From positions 1-7,131 of the forward strand of contig JAJNBO010000126.1 of assembly GCA_021156245.1 (NCBI GenBank): a DNA stretch of 7,131 bases. Reading direction: 5' to 3'. Shown here piece by piece: positions 1 to 5,366 of the stretch. The notes below the pieces were generated by a model. The model was not told where the DNA came from. It searched no databases and was given only the letters and a program-made list of their open reading frames with translations. Source of the DNA: Ramlibacter sp. GTDB taxonomy: Bacteria > Pseudomonadota > Gammaproteobacteria > Burkholderiales > Burkholderiaceae_C. Every line of letters begins with the position of its first letter. Position 1 is the stretch's first letter. A program made the translations under genes and the position numbers.

Positions 1-297
1 GGCGAGATCGCCCACTTCAAGCCGGCCGGCCCGCTGGATTGTTCCGACGGCCAGGTGCTGCACGACTGGTGCGTGCAGGGCTGGGGCATCGCCTGGCGCA
101 GCACCTGGGAGGTGGAGCAGGAGATCGCCGACGGTCGCCTGGTCGAGGTGCTGGCATCCTTTGCCGCACCGCCCAACGGGATCTACGCCGTGTTCCCGCA
201 GCGCAAGCACCTGCCGCTGCGGGTGCGGCTGTGGATCGATTTCCTCAAGCACCACTACGCGCAGCCCCAGTTCTGGATGGCCGCGCATCCAAGATGA
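1..297 (+). CDS. LysR-type transcriptional regulator, C-terminal part (5' end outside window)
   Basis: The open frame enters from the left edge and ends at TGA 295-297, leaving 98 residues. The DNA-binding N-terminus is not visible. The visible part reads as the end of the LysR effector-binding domain (periplasmic-binding-protein fold): a glycine-rich GWGIAWRSTWEV segment, then an acidic helix leading into GRLVEVL, then an IYAVFPQRKHLPLRVRLWIDFL block. That last block matches the family's common closing motif (aromatic-Y-hydrophobic-P-x-R/K-x-x-LP-x-RVR-x-FIDFL). Such proteins act in the cytoplasm as small-molecule-responsive regulators; the effector and targets cannot be read from this fragment. 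The stop codon overlaps the next start (ATGA, 294-297), so the downstream membrane protein is probably translated by coupling. The family call is firm; the subfamily is unknown. Confidence 0.88.
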   Translation, partial: GEIAHFKPAGPLDCSDGQVLHDWCVQGWGIAWRSTWEVEQEIADGRLVEVLASFAAPPNGIYAVFPQRKHLPLRVRLWIDFLKHHYAQPQFWMAAHPR

Positions 298-746
298 TCC
301 TCGAATCCCTGCTCGCCTACCTCCACATCCTCGCCATCCTGACGCTCGTGGTCTTCATCTCCAGCGAGGCCGCGCTGTGCCGTCCCGAGTGGATGAATGC
401 AAAGACCGTCGAACGGCTGGTGACGGTGGACCGCATCTACGGCATCGCAGCCGGCGTCCTGTTCGCGACGGGGCTGGCGCGCATCTACTTCGGCGTGAAG
501 GGCCCCGACTGGTACTGGAGCAACTGGCTGCTGCACGTGAAGATCGCGCTGTTCGTGGTCGTGGGACTGCTGTCGATCCGGCCGACGCTGCGCTTCGCGC
601 AATGGCGTCGCGCGCTCCATGCGACGGGTGCGCTGCCCGGCGAGGACGAAGTGCGCAAGGTCCGCAAGCAGGTGATGCTGCAGGCCCACGTCATTCCGCT
701 GATCCCGCTGGCGGCGGTGTTCCTGGCGCGGGGGTTCGGGGGCTGA
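294..746 (+). CDS. DUF2214-type four-helix inner-membrane protein
   Basis: A 150-residue hydrophobic protein. The ATG at 294 was chosen because it overlaps the LysR stop (ATGA) and puts a membrane helix directly at the N-terminus; a longer reading of this frame back to position 39 would run over the LysR coding sequence. Likely membrane segments are residues 3-23, 47-67, 79-96 and 127-147, with a basic, charged stretch (about 97-127, many Arg/Lys) between helices 3 and 4. Size and pattern fit the uncharacterised DUF2214 membrane family. His11 in helix 1, the H81-x-K83 pair at the start of helix 3 and His132 in helix 4 resemble the arrangement in HemJ/CopD-like four-helix proteins, which would allow metal or heme binding; that is inference only. 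No Shine-Dalgarno sequence is visible, in keeping with coupling to the gene before it. Function is unknown. Confidence 0.85.
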   Translation: MILESLLAYLHILAILTLVVFISSEAALCRPEWMNAKTVERLVTVDRIYGIAAGVLFATGLARIYFGVKGPDWYWSNWLLHVKIALFVVVGLLSIRPTLRFAQWRRALHATGALPGEDEVRKVRKQVMLQAHVIPLIPLAAVFLARGFGG

Positions 747-750
747 ACAG

Positions 751-771
751 GGGCGACCCGTAAAATCGCCC
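751..771. repeat. Small inverted repeat just before argS
   Basis: GGGCGA (751-756) and TCGCCC (766-771) are perfect inverted copies around a 9-nt loop (757-765). The loop holds most of the TAAAAT box. The right arm ends two bases before the argS ATG. There is no T-run after it, so it does not look like an intrinsic terminator for the DUF2214 gene. In a read-through transcript it would form a 6-bp stem next to the start codon. It may be a chance product of the GC-rich context. Confidence 0.5.
761..766 (+). promoter_or_regulatory. Putative -10 box (TAAAAT) for argS
   Basis: TAAAAT differs from the TATAAT consensus at one position and is an AT-rich island in GC-rich DNA. It ends 7 bases before the argS ATG at 774, so the start of transcription is expected at or within a base or two of the A of the ATG. 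That would give a leaderless message, in line with the lack of a Shine-Dalgarno sequence in the 27-nt gap. At 16-18 bp spacing no good -35 hexamer is seen (the sequence there is G-rich). Confidence 0.55.
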
Positions 772-773
772 GA

Positions 774-2447
774 ATGCTCCAAGCAAAACAAGAGTTGCTC
801 GCCGCGCTGGCGGCCGGGCTGGACCAGCTTTCCCCCGGCGCCGGCGAGAAGGCGGCTTTCGAGCTGCCCAAGGCGGCCGCGCATGGAGACCTCGCCTCCA
901 CGGCGGCCATGCAATTGGCCAAGCCCCTCAAGCGCAACCCGCGGCAGGTCGCCGAGGCCTTGCGCGACAGCCTGCTCGCCACGCCGGCCTTCGGCAAGTG
1001 GGTCGATGCGGTGGAGATCGCCGGCCCCGGCTTCCTGAACATCCGCCTCAAGGCCGCCGCCAAGCAGCAGGTCGTGCGCGAGGTGCTCGCCAGCGGCGGC
1101 AGCTTCGGCGCGCAGCCGTCCAACGGGCAGCGCATCCTCGTCGAATTCGTTTCCGCCAACCCGACGGGGCCGCTGCACGTGGGCCACGGCCGCCAGGCGG
1201 CGCTGGGCGACGCGATCTGCAACCTGTACGAAACGCAGGGCTGGAACGTCTGGCGCGAGTTCTATTACAACGACGCCGGCGTGCAGATCGAGACGCTCGC
1301 GCGTTCGACGCAGCTGCGCGCGAAGGGCGTGAAGCCCGGTGACGCGGGCTGGCCGGAAGCCGCGTACAACGGCGACTACATCCAGGACATCGCCGACGAC
1401 TTCCTGGCAAGGAAGACGGTCAAGGCGGACGACCGCGAGTTCACCGCCAGCGGCGATTCGGAAGACCTCGACGGCATCCGGCAGTTCGCGGTTGCGTACC
1501 TGCGGCACGAGCAGGACCTCGACCTGCAAGCCTTCGCCGTCAAGTTCGACAACTACTACCTCGAGTCCAGCCTGTACACCAGCGGCAAGGTGGAACAGAC
1601 CGTGCAGCGCCTGAAGGACGCGGGCAAGACCTACGAGCAGGACGGCGCGCTGTGGCTCAAGTCCACCGACTACGGCGACGACAAGGACCGCGTGATGCGC
1701 AAGTCCGACGGTGGCTACACCTATTTCGTGCCGGACGTCGCGTACCACATCACCAAGTGGGAGCGTGGCTTCACCAAGGTCGTCAACATCCAGGGCACCG
1801 ACCACCACGGCACCATCGCGCGCGTGCGCGCCGGCCTGCAGGCGGCCAACGTCGGCATCCCGCAGGGCTATCCGGACTACGTGCTGCACACCATGGTGCG
1901 CGTGATGCGCGGCGGCGAGGAGGTGAAGATCTCCAAGCGCGCCGGCAGCTACGTGACGCTGCGCGACCTCGTGGAGTGGACCAGCAAGGACGCGGTGCGC
2001 TTCTTCCTGCTGTCTCGCAAACCCGACACCGAATACGTGTTCGACGTCGACCTGGCGCTGGCGCAGAACAACGACAACCCCGTGTACTACGTGCAGTACG
2101 CGCATGCCCGGATCTGCTCCGTGCTCGCCGCCTGGGGCGGAGACCCGTCGACACTGAAGAATGCGGACCTGTCCTCTCTGGAGCACCCCGCCGCGTTGAA
2201 CCTGATGCTGCAGGTGGCGCGCTATCCCGAGGTGCTCGCGGCGGCGGCGGCGGATTTCGCGCCGCACGACATCACCTTCTACCTGCGCGAGCTGGCCGCG
2301 GCATACCACAGCTACTACGACAGCGAGCGCATCCTGGTGGACGACGAGAAGCTGAAGACGGCGCGCCTCGCGCTGGTGGCCGCCTGCGCGCAGGTATTGC
2401 ACAATGGACTGGCTGTGCTGGGGGTGAGTGCCCCGGCCAAGATGTGA
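774..2447 (+). CDS. argS: Arginyl-tRNA synthetase (ArgRS)
   Basis: A 557-residue class I aminoacyl-tRNA synthetase that joins arginine to tRNA-Arg in the cytoplasm using ATP. Residues 1 to about 90 form the ArgRS-specific N-terminal (Add1) domain that contacts the tRNA D-loop. The Rossmann catalytic core carries SANPTGP (127-133), the HIGH-type signature HVGHGR (135-140) and FYYNDAGVQ (163-171). The KMSKS-equivalent is KISKRAG (385-391), preceded by the GTDHHG loop (341-346). The C-terminal helical anticodon-binding (DALR) domain spans about 435-557, including [12 protein letters not shown]. Length is normal for the family and nothing appears broken. The ATG at 774 fits the usual N-terminus ([12 protein letters not shown]). 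It lies 27 nt after the DUF2214 gene with its own -10-like box, and is followed after 2 nt by the SPOR gene, so argS, the SPOR gene and dsbA probably share a transcript. Confidence 0.98.
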   Translation: MLQAKQELLAALAAGLDQLSPGAGEKAAFELPKAAAHGDLASTAAMQLAKPLKRNPRQVAEALRDSLLATPAFGKWVDAVEIAGPGFLNIRLKAAAKQQVVREVLASGGSFGAQPSNGQRILVEFVSANPTGPLHVGHGRQAALGDAICNLYETQGWNVWREFYYNDAGVQIETLARSTQLRAKGVKPGDAGWPEAAYNGDYIQDIADDFLARKTVKADDREFTASGDSEDLDGIRQFAVAYLRHEQDLDLQAFAVKFDNYYLESSLYTSGKVEQTVQRLKDAGKTYEQDGALWLKSTDYGDDKDRVMRKSDGGYTYFVPDVAYHITKWERGFTKVVNIQGTDHHGTIARVRAGLQAANVGIPQGYPDYVLHTMVRVMRGGEEVKISKRAGSYVTLRDLVEWTSKDAVRFFLLSRKPDTEYVFDVDLALAQNNDNPVYYVQYAHARICSVLAAWGGDPSTLKNADLSSLEHPAALNLMLQVARYPEVLAAAAADFAPHDITFYLRELAAAYHSYYDSERILVDDEKLKTARLALVAACAQVLHNGLAVLGVSAPAKM

Positions 2448-2449
2448 GC

Positions 2450-3100
2450 ATGGAACACAAGCAACGCGGCAACGTCATCGTCGGCATCATCATCGGCATC
2501 GTGCTGGGGCTCGCCGCCGCCCTGGCCGTGGCGGTCTACGTCACCAAGGTGCCGGTGCCTTTCCTGAACAAGGGCCCGAGCCGCTCCGCGGAGCAGGACG
2601 CGGCGGAATCCCGCAAGAACCAGAACTGGGACCCGAACGCGCCGCTGTACGGAAAGAATCCGGCCAAGCCCTTGCCGCCTGCGCCCGGCGTCGCCACGCC
2701 ACCGGCGACGCCTCCGGCCGCCCGGGCGTCGGAGGCGGTCGTTCCCGGCCGGCAGGATGCCGCCAGGCCGCGCGGCCCGGATGCGCCCGCGGTGGCTGGC
2801 CGGCCCGCCCCGGCCGACCCGCTGGGCGACCTCGCCACGGCGCGCGCTTCCGGCGGCAACGATCCCTTCTTCTATTTCGTGCAGGCCGGCGCCTTCCGCA
2901 CCTCGGAAGACGCCGAGGCGCAGCGCGCCAAGCTGTCCCTGATGGGAATCGAGGCCCGGGTGACCGAGCGGGACCAGGCCGGACGGCAGGTCTATCGGGT
3001 GCGCGTGGGCCCCTTCACCAGCAAGGACGACGCCGATCGCCAGAAGGAGAAGCTGGACGCGGGCGGCTTCGAAACGGCCCTGGTGCGCGTCCAACGTTGA
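2450..3100 (+). CDS. Membrane-anchored SPOR-domain protein (FtsN-like)
   Basis: A 216-residue bitopic inner-membrane protein. It has a short basic cytoplasmic tail (MEHKQRGN), a single transmembrane helix at about 9-31, a long Pro/Ala-rich periplasmic linker (about 42-138, with a WDPNAPLYGKNP segment at 60-71), and a C-terminal SPOR domain at about 140-216. The SPOR domain shows FYFVQAGAF at its start and VYRVRVGPF at 181-189, the paired strands typical of the fold. SPOR domains bind denuded glycan strands of septal peptidoglycan, so a role at the division site is likely. The architecture is that of FtsN, but this cannot separate FtsN from other SPOR proteins (DedD, DamX), so no symbol is given. 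The protein contains no cysteine. ATG 2450 lies 2 nt after the argS stop with no clear Shine-Dalgarno sequence, which suggests translational coupling to argS. Confidence 0.93.
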   Translation: MEHKQRGNVIVGIIIGIVLGLAAALAVAVYVTKVPVPFLNKGPSRSAEQDAAESRKNQNWDPNAPLYGKNPAKPLPPAPGVATPPATPPAARASEAVVPGRQDAARPRGPDAPAVAGRPAPADPLGDLATARASGGNDPFFYFVQAGAFRTSEDAEAQRAKLSLMGIEARVTERDQAGRQVYRVRVGPFTSKDDADRQKEKLDAGGFETALVRVQR

Positions 3101-3158
3101 CGGCGCGCTGACGCGTGGGCGGAACCATTGCCGGACCGCGTCGCTCAGAAATGGATCT

Positions 3159-3164
3159 AGGAGA
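3159..3164 (+). promoter_or_regulatory. Strong Shine-Dalgarno site of dsbA
   Basis: AGGAGA lies 9 nt before the ATG at 3174. It is one of the clearest ribosome binding sites in the window and fixes the dsbA start. It sits in a 73-nt gap (3101-3173) in which I see no convincing promoter or terminator, so dsbA is probably read from the upstream operon but initiated independently. Confidence 0.8.
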
Positions 3165-3173
3165 ACCACAGCA

Positions 3174-3827
3174 ATGAATCGACGCGAGTTTTCGGTGGCC
3201 ACCGCCGCCGTCCTGGGCACCACCGCCTTCGGTTTCCCCGGCCTGGTGCTGGCGCAGGCCCGCGCGCCCCAGGAGGGCAAGGACTTTCGCGCGCTGGAGA
3301 AGCGGGTGCCCGTCGAGGCGCCGGCCGGCAAGATCGAAGTCGTCGAGTTCTTCTGGTACAGCTGCCCCCATTGCAATGCGTTCGAGCCCCGCCTGAATGC
3401 CTGGCTGAAGAAGGCCCCGGCGGACGTCGCGTTCCGCCGCGTGCCGGTGGCCTTCCGTGACGACTTCGTGCCGCAGCAGCGCCTGTACTACGCCCTCGAG
3501 GCCATGGGCAAGGTGGAGGAGCTGCACGGCAAGGTGTTCCAGGACATCCACGTCAACCGCCTGCCGACGGCAAAGGAGGACCAGATCCTCGCCTTCGCCG
3601 CGAAGAATGGCCTCGACAAGGCCAAGTTCCAGGAGGCGTACAACTCCTTTTCCGTGTCCACCAAGTCCAAGCGCGCCAAGCAGTTGCAGGATGCCTACGT
3701 GGTCGACGGCGTGCCCGCGATGGGCGTGGCCGGCCGCTATTACGTGGACGGCGACCTGGCCGGCAACATGGACCGCGCGCTCCAGGTCGTGGACTACCTC
3801 GTCGCGGAAGCGCGCAAGTCCAAGTAA
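3174..3827 (+). CDS. dsbA: Thiol:disulfide interchange protein DsbA
   Basis: A 217-residue exported thioredoxin-fold oxidase that introduces disulfide bonds into proteins reaching the periplasm and is itself reoxidised by DsbB. Signal peptide at about residues 1-28 (VLAQA at the cleavage site). The catalytic motif is C64-P-H-C67, the same dipeptide as in E. coli DsbA, within FFWYSCPHC. The cis-proline loop is GVPAM (Pro181), followed by GRYYVDG. The helical insertion domain lies between, at about 93-165. Size matches the family (E. coli precursor 208 residues). The n-region MNRREFSV carries a twin arginine (R3-R4-x-F6) resembling a Tat signal, which is unusual for E. coli-type DsbA. The gene follows the SPOR gene after 73 nt and ends before a strong hairpin terminator, so it closes the argS unit. 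Confidence 0.96.
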   Translation: MNRREFSVATAAVLGTTAFGFPGLVLAQARAPQEGKDFRALEKRVPVEAPAGKIEVVEFFWYSCPHCNAFEPRLNAWLKKAPADVAFRRVPVAFRDDFVPQQRLYYALEAMGKVEELHGKVFQDIHVNRLPTAKEDQILAFAAKNGLDKAKFQEAYNSFSVSTKSKRAKQLQDAYVVDGVPAMGVAGRYYVDGDLAGNMDRALQVVDYLVAEARKSK

Positions 3828-3840
3828 AAGCGCACGGACC

Positions 3841-3856
3841 GGTGGCGCATGCCGCC
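3841..3856 (+). repeat. Short inverted repeat downstream of dsbA
   Basis: GGTGGC (3841-3846) and GCCGCC (3851-3856) can pair in RNA with one G-U wobble around the loop GCAT. An alternative pairing, TGGCG (3843-3847) with CGCCA (3853-3857), is also possible. It lies 13 nt after the dsbA stop and 13 nt before the terminator stem, and may protect the 3' end of the transcript. It may also be a chance structure. Confidence 0.35.
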
Positions 3857-3869
3857 AGGACCCTCACGG

Positions 3870-3893
3870 AAAAGCCCGCTCGCGCGGGCTTTT
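3870..3893 (+). terminator. Rho-independent terminator after dsbA
   Basis: A perfect 10-bp stem, AAAAGCCCGC (3870-3879) with GCGGGCTTTT (3884-3893), closes a TCGC tetraloop. The GC-rich core followed by TTTT is the usual intrinsic terminator form. The matching A-run on the left arm means it could also stop transcription coming from the other side. It separates the argS-SPOR-dsbA unit from the lptA-lptB-rpoN unit. Confidence 0.88.
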
Positions 3894-3907
3894 CGCCTTG
3901 GGCTCGC

Positions 3908-3913
3908 TACAAT
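3908..3913 (+). promoter_or_regulatory. Putative -10 box (TACAAT) for the lptA-lptB-rpoN unit
   Basis: TACAAT has one mismatch to TATAAT and lies 15 nt after the dsbA terminator. Transcription would start near 3920, giving a leader of only about 14 nt before the lptA ATG at 3935. No recognisable -35 hexamer is found at 16-18 bp spacing; that position falls within the right arm of the terminator. The location between a terminator and a new operon supports the call. Confidence 0.55.
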
Positions 3914-3934
3914 CGCAGCAAGATTCGTGCCTTT

Positions 3935-4561
3935 ATGAACCACACCTTTGCTTCCCTTCCGCTGCTGCTGGCGCTCGCGTTCGCCGCCACGCCGGCCGGC
4001 GCCGAAAAGGCCGATCGCAACAAGCCGATGAACGTGGAAGCGGACTCGCTGCGCTACGACGACCTGCGACAGACCAGCGTGTTCAGCGGCAAGGTGGTGG
4101 TCACCAAGGGCAGCATCGTGATCCGCGGCGCGCGCGTCACGGTGAAGCAGGACCCCGACGGCTTCCAGTTCGGCACGGTGACGGCCGAGCCCGGCAAGCG
4201 CGCCTTCTTCCGGCAAAAGCGCGACAACGTCGACGAGTACATCGAGGGCGAGGCGGACACCATCGAATACGACGGCCGCGCGGACCGCGTGAAGTTCGTT
4301 GGCCGTGCCGAGCTGCGCCGCCTGCGCGGCGAGACGGTGAACGACGAAACCAGCGGCTCGGTCATCACCTACGACAACAGCAACGACCAGTTCTCGGTGG
4401 ACGGTGGTGCGGCGGCGGGCGGCTCGCCCGCGAACCCCGGCGGCCGCGTCAGGGCGACGATCGCGCCGCGCTCGTCGGCTTCGGCCCCGGCGGCCCCGGA
4501 GCTGTCCGGCCCCGCCCCCCGCTTGCGCTCCTCCACCACGCTGCCGCCGGAGACGCGCTGA
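3935..4561 (+). CDS. lptA: Periplasmic LPS transport protein LptA
   Basis: A 208-residue exported protein of the LptA/OstA family, the periplasmic bridge carrying lipopolysaccharide from the inner-membrane LptBFGC complex to LptDE. The N-terminus is a signal peptide (hydrophobic core at about 8-19, cleavage likely after AGA at 21-23). The mature protein starts the OstA beta-jellyroll with [13 protein letters not shown] (31-43), then [16 protein letters not shown] (50-65) and [13 protein letters not shown] (102-114). The fold ends near [12 protein letters not shown] (146-157). A tail of about 50 residues rich in Ala, Pro, Ser, Gly and Arg follows (158-208) and looks disordered. ATG 3935 is preferred over an in-frame GTG at 3842, because the extra residues would be encoded by the terminator and promoter region and would bury the signal peptide. 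No clear Shine-Dalgarno sequence is present. Its stop overlaps the lptB start by one base. Confidence 0.95.
   Translation: MNHTFASLPLLLALAFAATPAGAEKADRNKPMNVEADSLRYDDLRQTSVFSGKVVVTKGSIVIRGARVTVKQDPDGFQFGTVTAEPGKRAFFRQKRDNVDEYIEGEADTIEYDGRADRVKFVGRAELRRLRGETVNDETSGSVITYDNSNDQFSVDGGAAAGGSPANPGGRVRATIAPRSSASAPAAPELSGPAPRLRSSTTLPPETR
4549..4553 (+). promoter_or_regulatory. Shine-Dalgarno site of lptB
   Basis: GGAGA lies inside the end of lptA, 7 nt before the lptB ATG at 4561. Together with the TGATG stop-start overlap it sets the lptB start and points to coupled translation of the two genes. Confidence 0.7.
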
Positions 4562-5349
4562 TGGGTGACGCCGAGACCCTGCACGCGCAACCGCCGGTGG
4601 AGGCATCGGCCAGCCGGCTGGAGGCGCGCCACCTGCGCAAGTCCTACGGTGGCCGCAAGGTGGTGCAGGACGTCTCGCTCGCGGTCGCCAAGGGCGAGGT
4701 GGTCGGCCTGCTCGGCCCCAACGGCGCCGGCAAGACGACATCGTTCTACATGATCGTCGGGCTGGTGCGCGCGGACGGCGGCGAGATTTCCATCGACGGC
4801 CGCCCGGTGGAGCACATGCCGATCCACCGGCGCTCGCGCCTGGGGCTGTCGTACCTGCCGCAGGAAGCGTCCATCTTCCGCAAGCTGAACGTGCAGGACA
4901 ACGTGCGCGCGGTGCTGGAGCTGCAGCGCGACCCGGAAGGCAAGCCGCTGACCCGCGCCGAGATCGAGCAACGCCTCACCTCGTTGCTGCAGGACCTGCG
5001 CGTCGAACACCTGCGGGACTCCCCCGCGATCGCGCTTTCCGGCGGCGAGCGCCGCCGCGTCGAGATCGCCCGTGCGTTGGCCACCCAGCCGCGCTTCATC
5101 CTGCTGGACGAACCCTTCGCGGGCATCGACCCCATCGCGGTGATCGAGATCCAGCGGATCATCAGCTTCCTCAAGTCGCGCGGCATCGGCGTGCTCATCA
5201 CCGACCACAACGTGCGCGAGACCCTCGGCATCTGCGACCATGCCTACATCATCAGCGAGGGCACGGTGCTGGCGCAGGGCACGCCCGCCGAGATCGTGAA
5301 CAACGCCGACGTGCGCCGGGTCTACCTCGGCGAGCACTTCCGCATGTAG
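4561..5349 (+). CDS. lptB: LPS export ABC transporter ATP-binding protein LptB
   Basis: A 262-residue cytoplasmic ABC ATPase that powers extraction of lipopolysaccharide from the inner membrane with LptF, LptG and LptC. Motifs in order: Walker [10 protein letters not shown] (52-60), Q-loop Gln101 (LPQEASIF), ABC signature LSGGE (159-163), Walker B FILLDEP (179-185) with the following D-loop GID, and H-loop His215 (ITDHNVRE). The sequence SFYMIVGLV right after Walker A and the C-terminal YLGEHFRM are marks of LptB rather than of other ABC ATPases (the usual ending is Y-L-G-E-x-F). About 18 residues ([18 protein letters not shown]) precede the conserved core, a slightly long N-terminus. The gene starts on the last base of lptA, and rpoN follows after 17 nt, so all are probably co-transcribed. 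Confidence 0.97.
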   Translation: MGDAETLHAQPPVEASASRLEARHLRKSYGGRKVVQDVSLAVAKGEVVGLLGPNGAGKTTSFYMIVGLVRADGGEISIDGRPVEHMPIHRRSRLGLSYLPQEASIFRKLNVQDNVRAVLELQRDPEGKPLTRAEIEQRLTSLLQDLRVEHLRDSPAIALSGGERRRVEIARALATQPRFILLDEPFAGIDPIAVIEIQRIISFLKSRGIGVLITDHNVRETLGICDHAYIISEGTVLAQGTPAEIVNNADVRRVYLGEHFRM

Positions 5350-5366
5350 GGACGCCCGCAGGCAGT

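Noticed and set aside
39..293. Upstream extension of the DUF2214 frame
   Set aside because: It overlaps the LysR coding sequence in another frame, is Arg/Ala/Gly-rich shadow sequence, and has no membrane or family features. The ATG at 294 gives the normal family N-terminus.
255..2402. Very long open frame (715 codons) on the minus strand opposite argS and the DUF2214 gene
   Set aside because: It mirrors the codon positions of argS, which is certain. Its product is a His/Val/Arg/Gln-rich sequence without domains, a known artefact of GC-rich coding DNA. No start signal supports it.
3128..3156. Possible promoter (TTGCCG, 17 bp, ATGGAT) before dsbA
   Set aside because: The -10 hexamer matches the consensus at only two of six positions, so I cannot support a separate promoter. 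dsbA is more simply read from the argS unit.
3842..3934. GTG at 3842 as an extended start for lptA
   Set aside because: The extension would translate the dsbA terminator and the TACAAT box and would place 31 residues ahead of a clear signal peptide. ATG 3935 is the better start.
4369..5337. Minus-strand open frame (322 codons) opposite lptB and the end of lptA
   Set aside because: It lies antisense to the well-supported lptA and lptB genes. Its residue pattern is that of a reversed reading of lptB, with no recognisable family.
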